Positions 1-10,930 of a DNA stretch of 64,000 nt are shown one piece after another (position 1 is the stretch's first letter; each line of letters starts with the position of its first letter). The position numbers were made by a program, and so were the translations under genes. Source of the DNA: Melastoma dodecandrum (Eukaryota > Streptophyta > Magnoliopsida > Myrtales > Melastomataceae); assembly GCA_029817715.1 (NCBI GenBank), contig JARUPY010000189.1:806001-870000 (forward strand). Direction: 5' to 3'. The notes under the pieces are model-generated. The model was given only the letters and a program-made list of their open reading frames with translations. It was not told the origin of the DNA and did not search any database.

Positions 1-1801
1 CGTACGGTGTCGCCCCAAGTCCTTCGCGTACAATCCTCAAGTACTCATCATGAGCTTGAGCGTCCCTAATCACCCCAATCACCTCTGGTTCCATTTGTCC
101 TTTAGCCATATACAACGCTCCTTCTGACTCTTCCAAACGAATGTCCAAGTTACTCATTTGTTCAATCATCTTTGATTCTTCTACTACCAAATACATGAGG
201 GCCACGTGTTTCCTACTCAACGCATCAGCCACTACGTTAGCCTTACCGGGATGATACAAAATCATACAATCATAATCTTTCAACAATTCCATCCATCGGC
301 GTTGTCTCATGTTCAACTCTTGTTGAGTAAACAAATACTTTAAACTCTTATGATCCGTATAGATCTCAAATTTTTCTCCATACAAGTAGTGTCTCCACAA
401 CTTCAATACAAATACCACCGCAGCAAATTCCAAATCGTGTGTAGGATAATTTTCTTCATGCTTTCTTAATTGTATCGAAGCATAGACTACTACCTTTTCA
501 TTTTGCATTAACACTCCACCAAGACCCTATGCCGAAGCATCACAATATACTACAAACCCACCTGTTCCAGTTGGCAATGTCAAAATCGGTGCACTGGTCA
601 ATCTTTTCTTTAATTCCTCATAGCTTGCTTCGCATTTATCCGACCACTCGTATTTGACATCTTTTCTCAAGAGTTTCGTTATGGGAGCCACGATTCTTGA
701 AAATCCTTCCACAAATCTTCGATGGTAGCCTGCCAACCCCAAGAAACTTCGAACTTCTGACACATTTTTCGGGCATGGCCAATCTCTTACTGCCTCAATC
801 TTTGAAGGGTCCACTTCCACTCCTGTGGCCGATATCACATGGCCAAGGAACACTACTCTCTCAAGCCAAAATTCACATTTGCTCAATTTGGCATATAATT
901 TGTTCTCCCTCAATGTTCTCAATACTATCTCTAAGTGTTCTTTATGCTCTTCCCAACTCTTGGAATATACGAGGATATCATCTATAAACACCACTACGTA
1001 GTGATCCAAGTACGGTCTGAACACTTGGTTCATTAATCCCATAAACACTGCTGGCGCATTTGTTAATCCAAACGGCATTACTCTGAATTCATAATGTCCA
1101 TATCGTGTTCTGAATGCAGTCTTAGGGATATCTTCTTCTCTCACGCCAATCTGATAATGTCCAGACCGGAGATCTATTTTCGAGTACACAACTGATCCTT
1201 GTAATTGATCAAACAAATCGTCAATACAAGGTAGAGGATAACGATTCTTAATCATTCTTTGATTCAACAAACGATAGTCTATACATAATCTCATACTACC
1301 GTCTTTCCTCCTTACGAATAATACAGGTGCGCCTCACGGGCTTACACTAGGACGTACATACTTCTTTTCCACAAGTTCTTGCAATTGTGTCTTCAATTCC
1401 TTTAACTCAACCAAACTCATTCGATATGGAGCACGTGAAATAGGAGCTGTCCCCGAAAGTAGATCGATCTCGAACTCTACATCACGCTCAGGTGGTAATC
1501 CTGGTAGTTCTTCCGGAAATACATCCGCGAAATCTCTCACCACTTCTATTTGCTCCAACTTCGGAATTTCAGCTTCTTTGTTCAGCACCAATGCAAGATA
1601 CACTTCATGTCCTGTCCTCATCCACCTGTACATTCGTACTGCAGACACCATCAAAATTCGGCCGCATCCTCCATGGCCTATGTACTCACGAGACTTCCCT
1701 TCTCCATCGGTAATCAAAAGTCGCTTCGATTCGCAATCCACTTGGGCATGGCTCGAAGCCAACCAATCCATGCCCAAGATCACATCAAAATCACTTATCT
1801 A
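1..1801 (-). pseudogene. Ty3/gypsy pol: end of protease, RT, RNase H (broken)
   Basis: From 1801 downwards the frame encodes the linker after protease (ILGMDWL at about 1780), then RT with LCIDYRLLN, the catalytic FIDDILVYS and FLGHVIS, then RNase H with [11 protein letters not shown] near 350 and DALSRKH near 230. It is interrupted by an in-frame TGA at about 1333, just upstream of [12 protein letters not shown] where the family has a Trp codon, and by an in-frame TAG at about 528, after CDASA at the RT/RNase H junction. A further TAG separates it from gag at about 1801. The segment from 527 to 1 stays open to the window edge. Integrase is outside the window. It is a dead copy. Confidence 0.9.
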
Positions 1802-1880
1802 CAGCACGATGAGATCAATTTCAAAACTCAATCCAGATATCACCAGCTTGCATGCGTAACATACATTCTCTACCTCTATA

Positions 1881-3140
1881 TCATTTCCCGACTACATGCA
1901 TTCGTTTTTCGAGTTTCTCACTCAGCCATTCATGCACTTCCACACACCTTTGTGCCACAAATGAATGCGTTGCGCCAGTATCAAACAATGCATGTACTAA
2001 TTCACCCTGAACTTGAACCGTCCCTGCGAGCACTCCCCGGGAGGCATTCGCCTCATCCTCGGTGAGCGCATTCAACCTTGCGGTATCTACCGGTCCGCTC
2101 ACTGATCCTCTGGAAGCCGATACCGTCGGACTAAACCTTATTCCACTTCTTCCTCTAGGAGCACTCATACCGATCATTCGGCTACTTGTCGCTCCTCCAC
2201 TTTGAGGGCAATTCCTCCTCAAATGACCCGGTTTTCCGCATTGATAACACAGCGGTTCATTAGTCATACATGAGAATCCGAAATGCTGTTTGTTGCATCG
2301 AGGACAATTAGGAGGTCCGCTCATCCTTGAGCCTTGGCTTCCCCCTCGGTTAAAACTCCTCATAGGCATAAAAGGACGCGGAGGTCGCGCCACAAATCTT
2401 CTCTGACTCGAGAAGGATCCACTCGGCCTAAATCTCTTAGGGGGAGGCATTCCGCTCTCCACCCTTTTCTTTGCATTTTCGGCTTCCTCCATCTCCTTCA
2501 CTGCCTTCAATGACATTTCAGCACTCTGAGCCCTCTTGTACACTTCCTCATAAGTTGTCAGAAGATGCGTGGAGACTTGCATCCTAATATAGGGATCCCA
2601 TCCCAATTCGAACTTCCTCGCTCGACTCAACTCGTCCATGGCAGGTCCATAATGAGACAGGACTGTATACCTTGCCTCATACTCATCTACTGACATATTC
2701 CCTTGGTTCAGTTGGGCAAACTCTAATGCCTTATCCGTTCGATAAGAAAACGGCAGGTACTTGTCCAGAAATGCCGTTTTGAATGCTGTCCACACATCCT
2801 CACTTTGGCCTACCTTGACACTTCCCATGCTTGTCTTCCACCAAGCTTCCGCTCCCCTTTGAAGCGAATACTCAACTAGACATAATTTCTCCTTCGGTGT
2901 ACACACCAAGGCATCGTAGATTTTCTCTACATCATTTATAAAATCCTCTGCTAATTCAGGCCCTTCGTCCCCCTTAAATCTTGGAGGATCCATCTTCCTA
3001 TATTGTCCCATAAGATATGCCTTCCTCTTCCTTGGAAGAGGACGTTCCAATTCGGTGGGGTCACGCACCGCTATGGGTACTCCTCCTTCCGCCATTACCC
3101 TATCAAATCCAACATCCAAACACTTAGTCATACACCTCAT
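1881..3140 (-). CDS. Ty3/gypsy Gag with zinc knuckles and start of protease
   Basis: This ORF of 419 codons matches plant Ty3/gypsy Gag. The capsid-like retrotrans_gag domain lies at about residues 50-200 (MDPPRFKGDEGP, AEAWWKTS, FLDKYLP). A basic Arg/Pro/Ser-rich linker follows, then two Cys/His knuckles near residues 285-320: a variant one (CPRCNKQHFGFSC) and a canonical CX2CX4HX4C one (CYQCGKPGHLRRNC). The aspartic-protease motif LFDTGATHSF is at about residue 390. The frame breaks at about 1881, and protease sequence continues in another frame, so a frameshift separates Gag-PR from pol. The upstream in-frame Met is used as start; the true start could be the later MAEGGVP Met. Gag packages the element's RNA; nothing suggests expression. 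Confidence 0.85.
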   Translation of the reverse strand: MRCMTKCLDVGFDRVMAEGGVPIAVRDPTELERPLPRKRKAYLMGQYRKMDPPRFKGDEGPELAEDFINDVEKIYDALVCTPKEKLCLVEYSLQRGAEAWWKTSMGSVKVGQSEDVWTAFKTAFLDKYLPFSYRTDKALEFAQLNQGNMSVDEYEARYTVLSHYGPAMDELSRARKFELGWDPYIRMQVSTHLLTTYEEVYKRAQSAEMSLKAVKEMEEAENAKKRVESGMPPPKRFRPSGSFSSQRRFVARPPRPFMPMRSFNRGGSQGSRMSGPPNCPRCNKQHFGFSCMTNEPLCYQCGKPGHLRRNCPQSGGATSSRMIGMSAPRGRSGIRFSPTVSASRGSVSGPVDTARLNALTEDEANASRGVLAGTVQVQGELVHALFDTGATHSFVAQRCVEVHEWLSEKLEKRMHVVGK

Positions 3141-3353
3141 TCATTTCAATATAAGCGCATATTTGCAGCCTCAATATACCTATTTCAAATTCGAATCAAC
3201 CCTTTCCTAGATCATTCTCTTACGGCATCATGCCTTTAACAAACAAAGTGCTTATTTCCATTACTTTCCGTGATGTTTAAACCTCAAACTTTCTAAACTA
3301 AACGCCCATTCATGTGCTCTCACACACACATATTTTGGCAATTCCGAACCACT

Positions 3354-5940
3354 TGAAAGGTCCTTCCCATTTACATTTAAGAGAAAACATCTCATTTCCA
3401 TTTAATTTAAAAATATTCGTTACATACATGTGAGCTACAAGCTCAATTTTTCGAAAACTAAATAAGTCTTGTCCATTCATGATGCGCAGCCTAAGAACCC
3501 TTCTTAAACCTGCAAGAAACTAGAATCCATTTTATTTTAACCCCCACATTCAACCATAATGATAGCACAATTCATAAAAAGTCATCTATGCTCAATCAAA
3601 CCTTATTAGCGCCATATAGGCGTTAATCTCCAAGCCATTCGACAACCAGCCTCATCCAATCATTTCTATTCGTTTCCATCATTTTCCATACCTTAACTAA
3701 GGTAGGAAGACACCCTTAAATTCTCAAAACCAAACTCCAAGCGCATAGCCCCTTAAGCTAGCGAAACCGTATACCCATCTCACGCTCGTCCCCCTTGGAA
3801 CATCATGCGTCCTGACTTTAAGCCCATTCGGCCTTCACCTTATCTCAACCATTCCCATTCGTTTCTATCATTTCCCACACCTTAACTAAGGAAGGGAGAC
3901 ACCCTTAAAATCTCAAAACCAAACTCCAAGCACGTAGCCCCTTACGCTAGTAAAATCGTATACCATCTCACGCTCGTTTCCGCCGATTCTTTACTTAATC
4001 GGTTTCTACCTCCCATCCACCCCCGAGCATATCTTTTCCATGCTTTTCTAGCACGAGGGACAGCCCTTCCAGGCTCCCGTTCCGGCCTTACAACGCCGCA
4101 TAATTTCCAGCCTTTGGCCGATTTGATTTCCATGGCCAAAGCCACACGGTTCCGCTTTTAGAGCGCGATGTGAAGCGCAGCCATCACGGGGCTCGACGTT
4201 CCCCTATCCCATACCTAAATCTCACTTATTTCCAGCCCCAAAGGACCGCAATCATTCCCCTCAAGGCTCGCCCAAGCGCAGCCCGTCGGTAAGCCAACAA
4301 CCAAACACATACCCCTTACTCAAACATAGAGGGGTTCGGGTGGCTTCCCTCACCCTTAAGGGTTCGGCCACCCTCTAACCCTCTCCGAATACCCTCCAAA
4401 TCACAGTCCATCCACACCAAAGAACCTCAACAGCATACACCCCAACTAAGCTTAAAAGCGAGGGAGGGATGCAGGGGTTACCGTCCGTTTACACCCCGAC
4501 ACAAGTCGGCGAGTTCCACCCTTCGCCGCACCACTTCCCTCCGTAAGGATAGCCTTCCTTCGGCCCTCAACCGCTCGCTAGCTCCTTGTCTAGCTCCCTT
4601 CGCCCTTGAATCCCCTTGGGCGAGCCGAATCACCTTCCTTTCCTTTCTTCTTCCCTTGGCCGAAACTCCTTTTCTCCCCCCCCCCTCTCTTTTCTTTCTT
4701 TTTCCCTTCCGGCCGAATGCCTTCCTCTATTTCCTTTTTCCCTTTTTCTCTTGACCGAACCTACCCCTTTTCCAAAGAGCCTGCGTGTGAGTGTGGGGAA
4801 AGCCAAGAAAGTCTTTCAAGTCATAAAGAGGGGTTTTTCCCCTTTTCCAAGTTCCAACGCAACTCTCCCCTCCTAAGGGATTTCCCCACCGTCCACATTA
4901 ATGGGGAGGGATTTCTATCCCTTCCCTTCCTTAGTTAAATACCATAATGCCCTCATCACAATCCTTTCCTCATATCATTATTTTATTAATATGATTATTT
5001 CCCCAAACCATTATTATATTAATATAATTAAGTTGACTTCAACTTTATTGGGCGTGTGGGGTCGGCACTCATCGCCCATCTATCGCTCACGGGTCGCCCA
5101 TCTTTGGATCCCCTCTTGACCCCCTCTGGGGCCCCTCTGAACCCCCTCTGGGTCCCCTCTGAGCGCCCCCTTGGACGTCCCCTGGGCATCCCTTGGGCGA
5201 TTGTCCGTCACCCCTGGGGTCGGCAGCTGTCGACCCCAACTCAATCCGTGACGCCCCTTGGGCGATCACTTTCGCTCACCAATAACTTGATATCTCGACT
5301 CTATCTCAAAATTCTAACACATACTAGACGCCTCCTAACAACCTCCTCAAGACTCCCGAGGCGTCTAATTTCGATTCCGGGTCGGGCCATTTTTTGGCAA
5401 TAAACGACCCTCAAGGATGCCCTCTGGGCGTCCCAGGCGTGCCCCGGGGTCAGTGGCCATCGCCCACCGATCGACCCCGCATCGCCCTCCCTGACCGACT
5501 TTCTATCTCTTCATGGTTTGAGGTCTAGGCATGCCAGGGGCAGCGGCTGTCGCCCCTCTGTCGCCCACCAGTCCTCTAGGGCGCATTCCCGTCGCCCCTC
5601 CAGGGTCACTCCCTGATCGGGTTTCTCTCTCTTCACCATTCTACGTCTGGGCATTCCAGGGTCGGCAGCCATCGCCCCCTGGGCCTGCGGCCGCCGCCCA
5701 CGCCCCGACCCTTACCGACCCTCCTACCTTCCGATCTACGACCCTTCTCCAAAAACTAACATCCACTTTAGAGCCTCATTTCGCGTCCTCTATCCCCTCG
5801 TATACATCCCGGGCCGATCTAAGGACTCTCGATTTTGGGCATTTCGTGTCCCCTTACTCGTCCGTACCCTTACTTGCGCATACTCGTCAACCCCTCTTAC
5901 GCGCCCATCCTTTTTATTCGTGAAATTCCGGGTCGTTACA
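3354..5940 (-). repeat. Long terminal repeat, copy 1 (minus strand)
   Basis: On the minus strand the LTR begins TGTAACGACCCGG at 5940 and ends near ...GGACCTTTCA at 3354, about 2,587 bp. Its start is set by the purine tract just upstream (5941-5953), and its end by the point where copies 1 and 2 stop matching. In copy 1 the next bases are AG and then TGGTTCGG, a plausible primer-binding site for which I cannot name a tRNA. The LTR is patchy: very GC-rich around 5400-5720 with repeated GGGCGA and CGACCCC words, AT-rich near 4960-5030. It serves as 5' LTR of the gag-pol copy while also following a 3' internal end (5941-7210), so two elements share it. Confidence 0.88.
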
Positions 5941-7210
5941 TTCTTTCTCCCTAAGGAAATTTCGTCCTTGAAATTTTTGTAGTAGTTAAGGGCCGGATAC
6001 GTCCACGCACCTTTTAAACCCACTATTCAATTATGAACTCAATTCCATTTTCTTTTTTGGGCTTCGTCCGTTCATCATTTTTAGTTTTTCCTCCTTTCTA
6101 GGCTTCGGTCCCCCACGAGAACACGACTCTAGTCATTTGAGTCCATTGCCGACTCTTTTTCTTTTTCTTAATACACGCTTATATATATACATCCATATAT
6201 ATATACATATACATCGACCTTACTATATTTCTCGGTCGTTAGTACACGGAAGGACTCCACGGTTTACCTTCCGGATTCACACTCCTCTTTACAACGTTCT
6301 CATCTACCTTTTCCCACTCTTTCCGCCTTTAGCGCCATCCCGGGTACCCAGCCCAACAATACCGCACCGAGTGCCCGGGGAAACGGCATACCCTACACAC
6401 GACTCGGCGTTGTGGACAAAGAGGTTCCTCGTGGTGCCGTCCGCAATCCCAACAATAAGGCAGCCTCACCTAGCTCGCCTTTGTCTTTTTGGGGCGGGAC
6501 ACCGTTCGTGCAATCGACTCGGAAGGAGACGGTGTCATCTCGGGAGAGGAAGAAGTCTCATGTTTGTTCCACCATTCTTCCACGCCTTCTACTTCTCCAA
6601 CATCCCCATAAAACTCTCGGAGCTCGTCCTCGATCCTTTGGAGGATCTCCATACACCCTTTCTTTTTCCTTTCTAGACTCGATTCGGGTATGCGAAGAGA
6701 GGCCTTAAACTCCTTGGCCGTTATCCGATGCACTATTGGAGCTTTACCCTTGCGTGAAGGGTTTTTCGAGCTACTTGCTCCATCTATTTCCGCCATTCCT
6801 ACCTCGTTTCTTTCTCTTTTCTTTTGGGTGTGAAGAGAATTCTAGATGGTCCGACATTCCCTTTATAGTCACCGGTACCTCCCCATGCCTTAATTCATCT
6901 CCCCACCCACTTTCATTAATAGACCAAATCTCCATTATATTTCTTATATTCCCAAGGCAATCTCACACTTACTTGGCCATTGGACTATGCGTATGGGGAG
7001 GAGTTAACTCCCTCCGTCCACGTATTTACCTCTAACTCCGTGCCTCCTCTTTACTATTGCCATCAATCACTATGCTCCTTCACGATTTGTCATCAATTCC
7101 TTTCTCAATTCGAAGAGAATCTAGTCTCTCTTGCGCCTCATCGCTTGGGGATGGGGAGGGTGAATCCGATTCACCCTTGCTCTTAAATGCCCTTGCTCTT
7201 AAATGCCCTT
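5941..7210 (-). mobile_element. 3' internal end of a Ty3/gypsy element, copy 1
   Basis: This segment is the inverted counterpart of 13034-14365. Next to the LTR it holds a purine tract and, before it, the pol-tail coding remnant NFKDEISLG (about 5960-5990), the usual end of chromovirus-like pol. Further upstream is the short zinc-knuckle-family ORF at 6470-6796. Homology with copy 2 stops at about 7210, inside AAATGCCCTT; that word is partly duplicated here (7190-7210). Beyond it the pararetrovirus-derived repeat arm begins. Confidence 0.8.
6470..6796 (-). pseudogene. Truncated accessory ORF of the retroelement (MAEIDG family)
   Basis: The 108-codon ORF starts MAEIDGASSSKNPSRKGKAP and is closely similar over its length to the 155-codon ORF at 13511-13978. 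Here it stops after SRPKKTKAS, before the two zinc knuckles present in the other copy, so it looks truncated by a stop. The predicted protein is acidic in the middle (RIEDELREFYGDVGEVEGVEE) with a basic N terminus. I do not recognise it outside this element. Confidence 0.6.
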
Positions 7211-7211
7211 C

Positions 7212-8138
7212 TATAAAGATTTCCATTCCTACAGCAATTGACAGGAACGGACATCCAAAAAGAAATAGTATTGCTGAAACAGTCCTCAATTGGCAAAGCC
7301 AAAATGCACTGGTACAGAACTCAGCACTTAATACTATTAGTCATAAGATTGACACTATGCAGGATAATTTAAGAGGGACGGAAAGACGATTGAATGAAAA
7401 GCTTGACACACAGCATAGTAAAGCCCAAGAGGTTTTACAGACTCTTCAGAAAAGGTTAGACAAGTTTGAACGAGGAATATTTCCTTCATATTTCAGATCT
7501 GACCCAGATGAAGAAATTGCTAAGCTTAAACGCCAGATCAAAATGATCTAGGAAAAACAAGTTGAAATTCCTGAAAAGCCCAATATGTCAGACATCTTTA
7601 ATTTTGGAAGGCCCAGAACCACCAATACAGATTATTTGAATCTTGAAAGGCCTAGACTAATTAACACTGACTTTTTGGACTTTGAAAAACCATATGTACC
7701 GCATACTCCACAGGTACAAGGAACTATACATCCAATTTTTGGAATAATGGAAAGAAGAAGCAAGAAAGTTCGTCAGAGAGACGACATTCTACAGAACGAA
7801 GATCTTCACAGTACAAAAGTCCAAGTCCGATTTATCCTACTCAACAGCTCATGGTCAAATGGAGAGTTGACGATGACCAGCAACATTCAGTATCAAAATG
7901 GGTAACATCTTCCCTCGAGAAAGTTTCCGTTCATAATTCATCTGACTCAACACCATCTGAGAATTATTCAGAGTCAGATTATACTGAGAAAGTATTAGAA
8001 GATTCTGTTATCAATTACTTTGAGAATTCTCCTCAGATTCTTATGACAGATCAGCCAGATACAACAGGAGAATCTACATCAGAAAGTCAATCAGATGACT
8101 CACAGACTATTTCAGAAGAAAGATCATCATTATCATCA
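7212..8138 (+). repeat. Inverted-repeat arm A of pararetrovirus-like sequence
   Basis: This arm is the reverse complement of 8165-9090 and is derived from the coiled-coil and Ser/Glu/Asp-rich part of the movement-protein polyprotein. It has diverged by roughly 15 substitutions that I could count (about 98% identity); one creates a stop (ATCTAG against ATCCAG near 7550). Because the arms differ, the palindrome is less likely to be a simple chimaeric read. A loop of about 26 bp (8139-8164) separates them. Confidence 0.88.
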
Positions 8139-8164
8139 GGGTATTTCTTCTGAGGTTTTGAGTC

Positions 8165-9090
8165 TGATGATAATGATGATCTTTCTTCTAAAATAGTATG
8201 TGAGTCATCTGATTGACTTTCTGATGTAGATTCTCCTGTTGTATCTGGCTGATCTGTCATAAGAATCTGAGGAGAATTCTCAAAGTAATTGACAACAGAA
8301 TCTTCTAATACTTTCTCAGTATAATCTGACTCTGAATAATTCTCAGATGGTGTTGAGTCAGATGAATTATGAATGGAAACTTTCTCGAGGGAAGATGTTA
8401 CCCATTTTGATACTGAATGTTGCTGGTCATCGTCAACTCTCCTTTTGACCATGAGCTGTTGAGTAGGATAAGTCGGACTTGGACTTCTGTACTGTGAAGA
8501 TCTTCGTTCTGTATAATGTCGTCTCTCTGACGAACTTTCTTGCTTCTTCTTTCCATTATTCCAAAAATTGGATGTATTGTTCCTTGTACCTGTGGAGTAT
8601 GCGGTACATATGGTTTTTCAAAGTCCAAAAAGTCAGTGTTAATTAGTCTATGCCTTTCAAGATTCAAATAATATGTATTGGTGGTTCTGGGCCTTCCAAA
8701 ATTAAAGACGTCTGACATATTGGGCTTTTCAGGAATTTCAACCTGTTTTTCCTGGATCATTCTGATCTGGCGTTTAAGCTTAGCAATTTCTTCATCTGGG
8801 TCAGATCTGAAATATGAAGGAAATAGTCCTCGTTCAAACTTGTCTAACCTTTTCTGATGAGTCTGTAAAACCTCTTGGGCTTTACTATGCTGTGTGTCAA
8901 GCTTTTCATTCAATCGTCTTTCCGTCCCTCTTAAATTATCCTGCATAGTGTCAATCTTATGACTAATAGTATTAAGTGCTGAGTTCTGTACCAGTGCATT
9001 TTGGCTTTGCCAATTAAGGACTGTTTCAGCAATACTATTTCTTTCTGGATGTCCGTTCCTGTCAATTACTGTAGGAATGGAAATCTTTGC
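8165..9090 (-). repeat. Inverted-repeat arm B of pararetrovirus-like sequence
   Basis: Arm B lies at the 3' end of the polyprotein fragment and mirrors 7212-8138. Homology ends at the 9073-9090 word that reads AAAGATTTCCATTCCTAC on the minus strand. Beyond it arm B continues into the rest of the polyprotein, whereas arm A joins retrotransposon DNA, so arm B is the parental context. Confidence 0.88.
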
Positions 9091-10830
9091 AAAATATTTA
9101 ACATTATCAACTGTATGTTCATCAGTAGGGGGAAAGTTAAAGCTTGAATTACACATCATCATTACTGTGGGTACTGGTGCTGTTGGCACAAGACTTTGAC
9201 TGTGCGCTTCCTGTGCACATGACATTAATGTATACTTAGGCTCATAAATTGAGATCAGTGGTACCTCTGTAGTTGGAGCTGGAGGTACAGTCTTTGAGGA
9301 TTCTTTAGTAGCTACTGAGGCTACTGGCTCAGTCTCTTGTACTACTGGAGTAGTTTCTTCTTCAATCGGGATTACCTGTTCAAAAGGATTTTTCTTTTGC
9401 CATTTCAAAATAGGCTTGTAACAAGGTAATACCTTTGAGGGTTGTTTCAGTGGTCGCTTGGTTCTAGCCAAGTTCATAAACATTTGCCAACTCTCATGGC
9501 TCTTCTCTTTTGGAGGTTCTTCGAACTGTGTTGGAAACAGTGGCTGTCTTGGAGGTTCTTCAAACTGTGTTGGAAACAATGGCGGTGGAGCATCATCGTC
9601 ATTGTCAGAGTCTGAATCTGAATCAAGAATATTCCTGGACTGGCAACCTTTTTTCTTTCTCCTGGAAGAGTAATCTTCTTCCTGTTCTGAATCACAACAA
9701 TCACAATCTTGTCTACATTTACCGATATCCCAATAACAATGTTCTGTGTTGGGGTCTCTGAAGAAGTAAACTTCCTTTCCCTGACCATCAAAGGAATGAA
9801 TTATCCGGTTAAGGGAATCAGGTTTCTTACTTCTGGGCACTGGTTGGATCATGAACATTGTTGGGAAGATCGATGGTGCAGTTGGTTCTTTTTCATGGGA
9901 CCTGTCAAATCTGATGGTCACAGAACCATCCTTTTCTTTCACAAACTTGGATTCTGTGGACTGGATTAGTTTGACATGCTGCTGGAGCTGTTCATAATTG
10001 GTTATCCACCTTTCTGGAAGTAGCTTGATCAGCTCACTTCTTGATATCTGTCTAGGCACATGTAGGCATGTAGGAGCCTCTGCATGATGATAGTCAGCAG
10101 TAATAATCAAGGCATCATTAGCATCATCAGGAACTTTTAAATCTAGTGCATGATTTTGCACCCGATAGGACATCTGATAGTGCAAAGTAGCTTCAATTGA
10201 GTTTGGGTCCTGCTGTGGTCCTGCTATCTGTATCTGGACCTGTAATGCAGTTAATAGCTTCGGATCTTGAAGAGACATGCAGAAGTTAGGATAAAGTGTG
10301 ACAAACACAGTTCTTGCATTTAGAGTAGTCTCAATTGTTCCGATGCACGCATGCTGATACTCAACAAACCTTATGTCCAGTAAAGCCATTCTAGCAGTAA
10401 CTGGCAAACTTTTTCTGCCATGGTAGGTCAAGGCGAGTTTGATAGGACCAAAGTGCAGATGAGTATATCCTTTCTGGGACCATTGTCGTGGGAAGTCTGT
10501 GGGCAATTGTAAAGACACAAACTGTTCTCTCTGAGTGGCCATAATATGGTGTTGGTTGAACTTGCTGGCTTGGATGTATTCGAGAACTTGAGAGCTTGGA
10601 GCACGAATGAGTGATCTGATCCGTCTGATGGTACTGGATGACGGCTTGCTGAAAGCAGTGCATGGATTCAGCAAAGGAATAGTAGTGTCAGAAATTTGAT
10701 TGTTATCTGAAATGTCCTGGTGAGAATTTCATATAAACAATCTAGACGGGAGGCAGTGGATTTGTGGAATGAAGGGTTGGAATCTAAAGTAACCGGAGCA
10801 CTTAGAACTACTGGGTTATCCATGGCTGGT
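8398..10830 (-). pseudogene. Endogenous pararetrovirus-type polyprotein fragment with 30K movement-protein domain
   Basis: The main open stretch (10674-8398, 758 codons) begins with a domain like the 30K movement proteins of Caulimoviridae at about residues 65-200: LHFGPIKLALTYHGRKSLP, then LLDIRFVEYQHACIGTIETT, FVTLYPNFCMSL and YRVQNHALDL. Such proteins enlarge plasmodesmata for cell-to-cell spread. An acidic/Pro linker follows with a duplicated PLFPTQFEEPP, then a coiled coil (about 580-660: LNWQSQNALVQNSALNTISH, KAQEVLQTHQKRLDKFERG). The reading frame is broken near 10715, where coding continues upstream in another frame to a likely start near 10823, and again near 8450. Zinc finger, protease and RT are absent; the sequence ends at the palindrome centre. 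I read it as a decayed, non-infectious endogenous fragment. An LTR element that acquired a movement-protein domain is the alternative. Confidence 0.75.
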
Positions 10831-10930
10831 GAGTCAAGGCAATAACTTTGGGTAGCGTACTTAGCCTCTACTCTCTCCTCCTCTCTGAAAAGAGTAAGAA
10901 AACAAACTAGTGGAAGTATGGACAATGGAA

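Larger units (their letters stand above)
1..5940 (-). mobile_element. Ty3/gypsy LTR retrotransposon, 5' LTR plus gag and part of pol
   Basis: Reading on the minus strand, an LTR (5940 to 3354) is followed by a short leader, gag (3140-1881), protease, reverse transcriptase and RNase H, which runs off the window at base 1. The gag with two zinc knuckles, the DTGATHS protease motif and the YxDD-type RT (FIDDILVYS) identify Ty3/gypsy. The pol tail upstream of related LTRs (NFKDEIS, then a purine tract, then TGTAACGACC) resembles Tekay/Del chromoviruses, but integrase and chromodomain are not in the window, so the lineage is inferred. Pol carries several stops and a frame break, so this copy cannot make an intact polyprotein. 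Confidence 0.9.

Noticed and set aside
3942..4145. A 67-codon ORF (MALAMEIKS...) open in all three LTR copies
   Set aside because: Differences between copies are mostly amino-acid changing, there is no domain, and it lies inside LTR DNA; shared openness is explained by recent common descent.
7212..9090. Palindrome as a fold-back chimaera of the assembly
   Set aside because: Arms differ by about 15 substitutions and join different flanks, so an artefact is less likely, although not excluded without reads.
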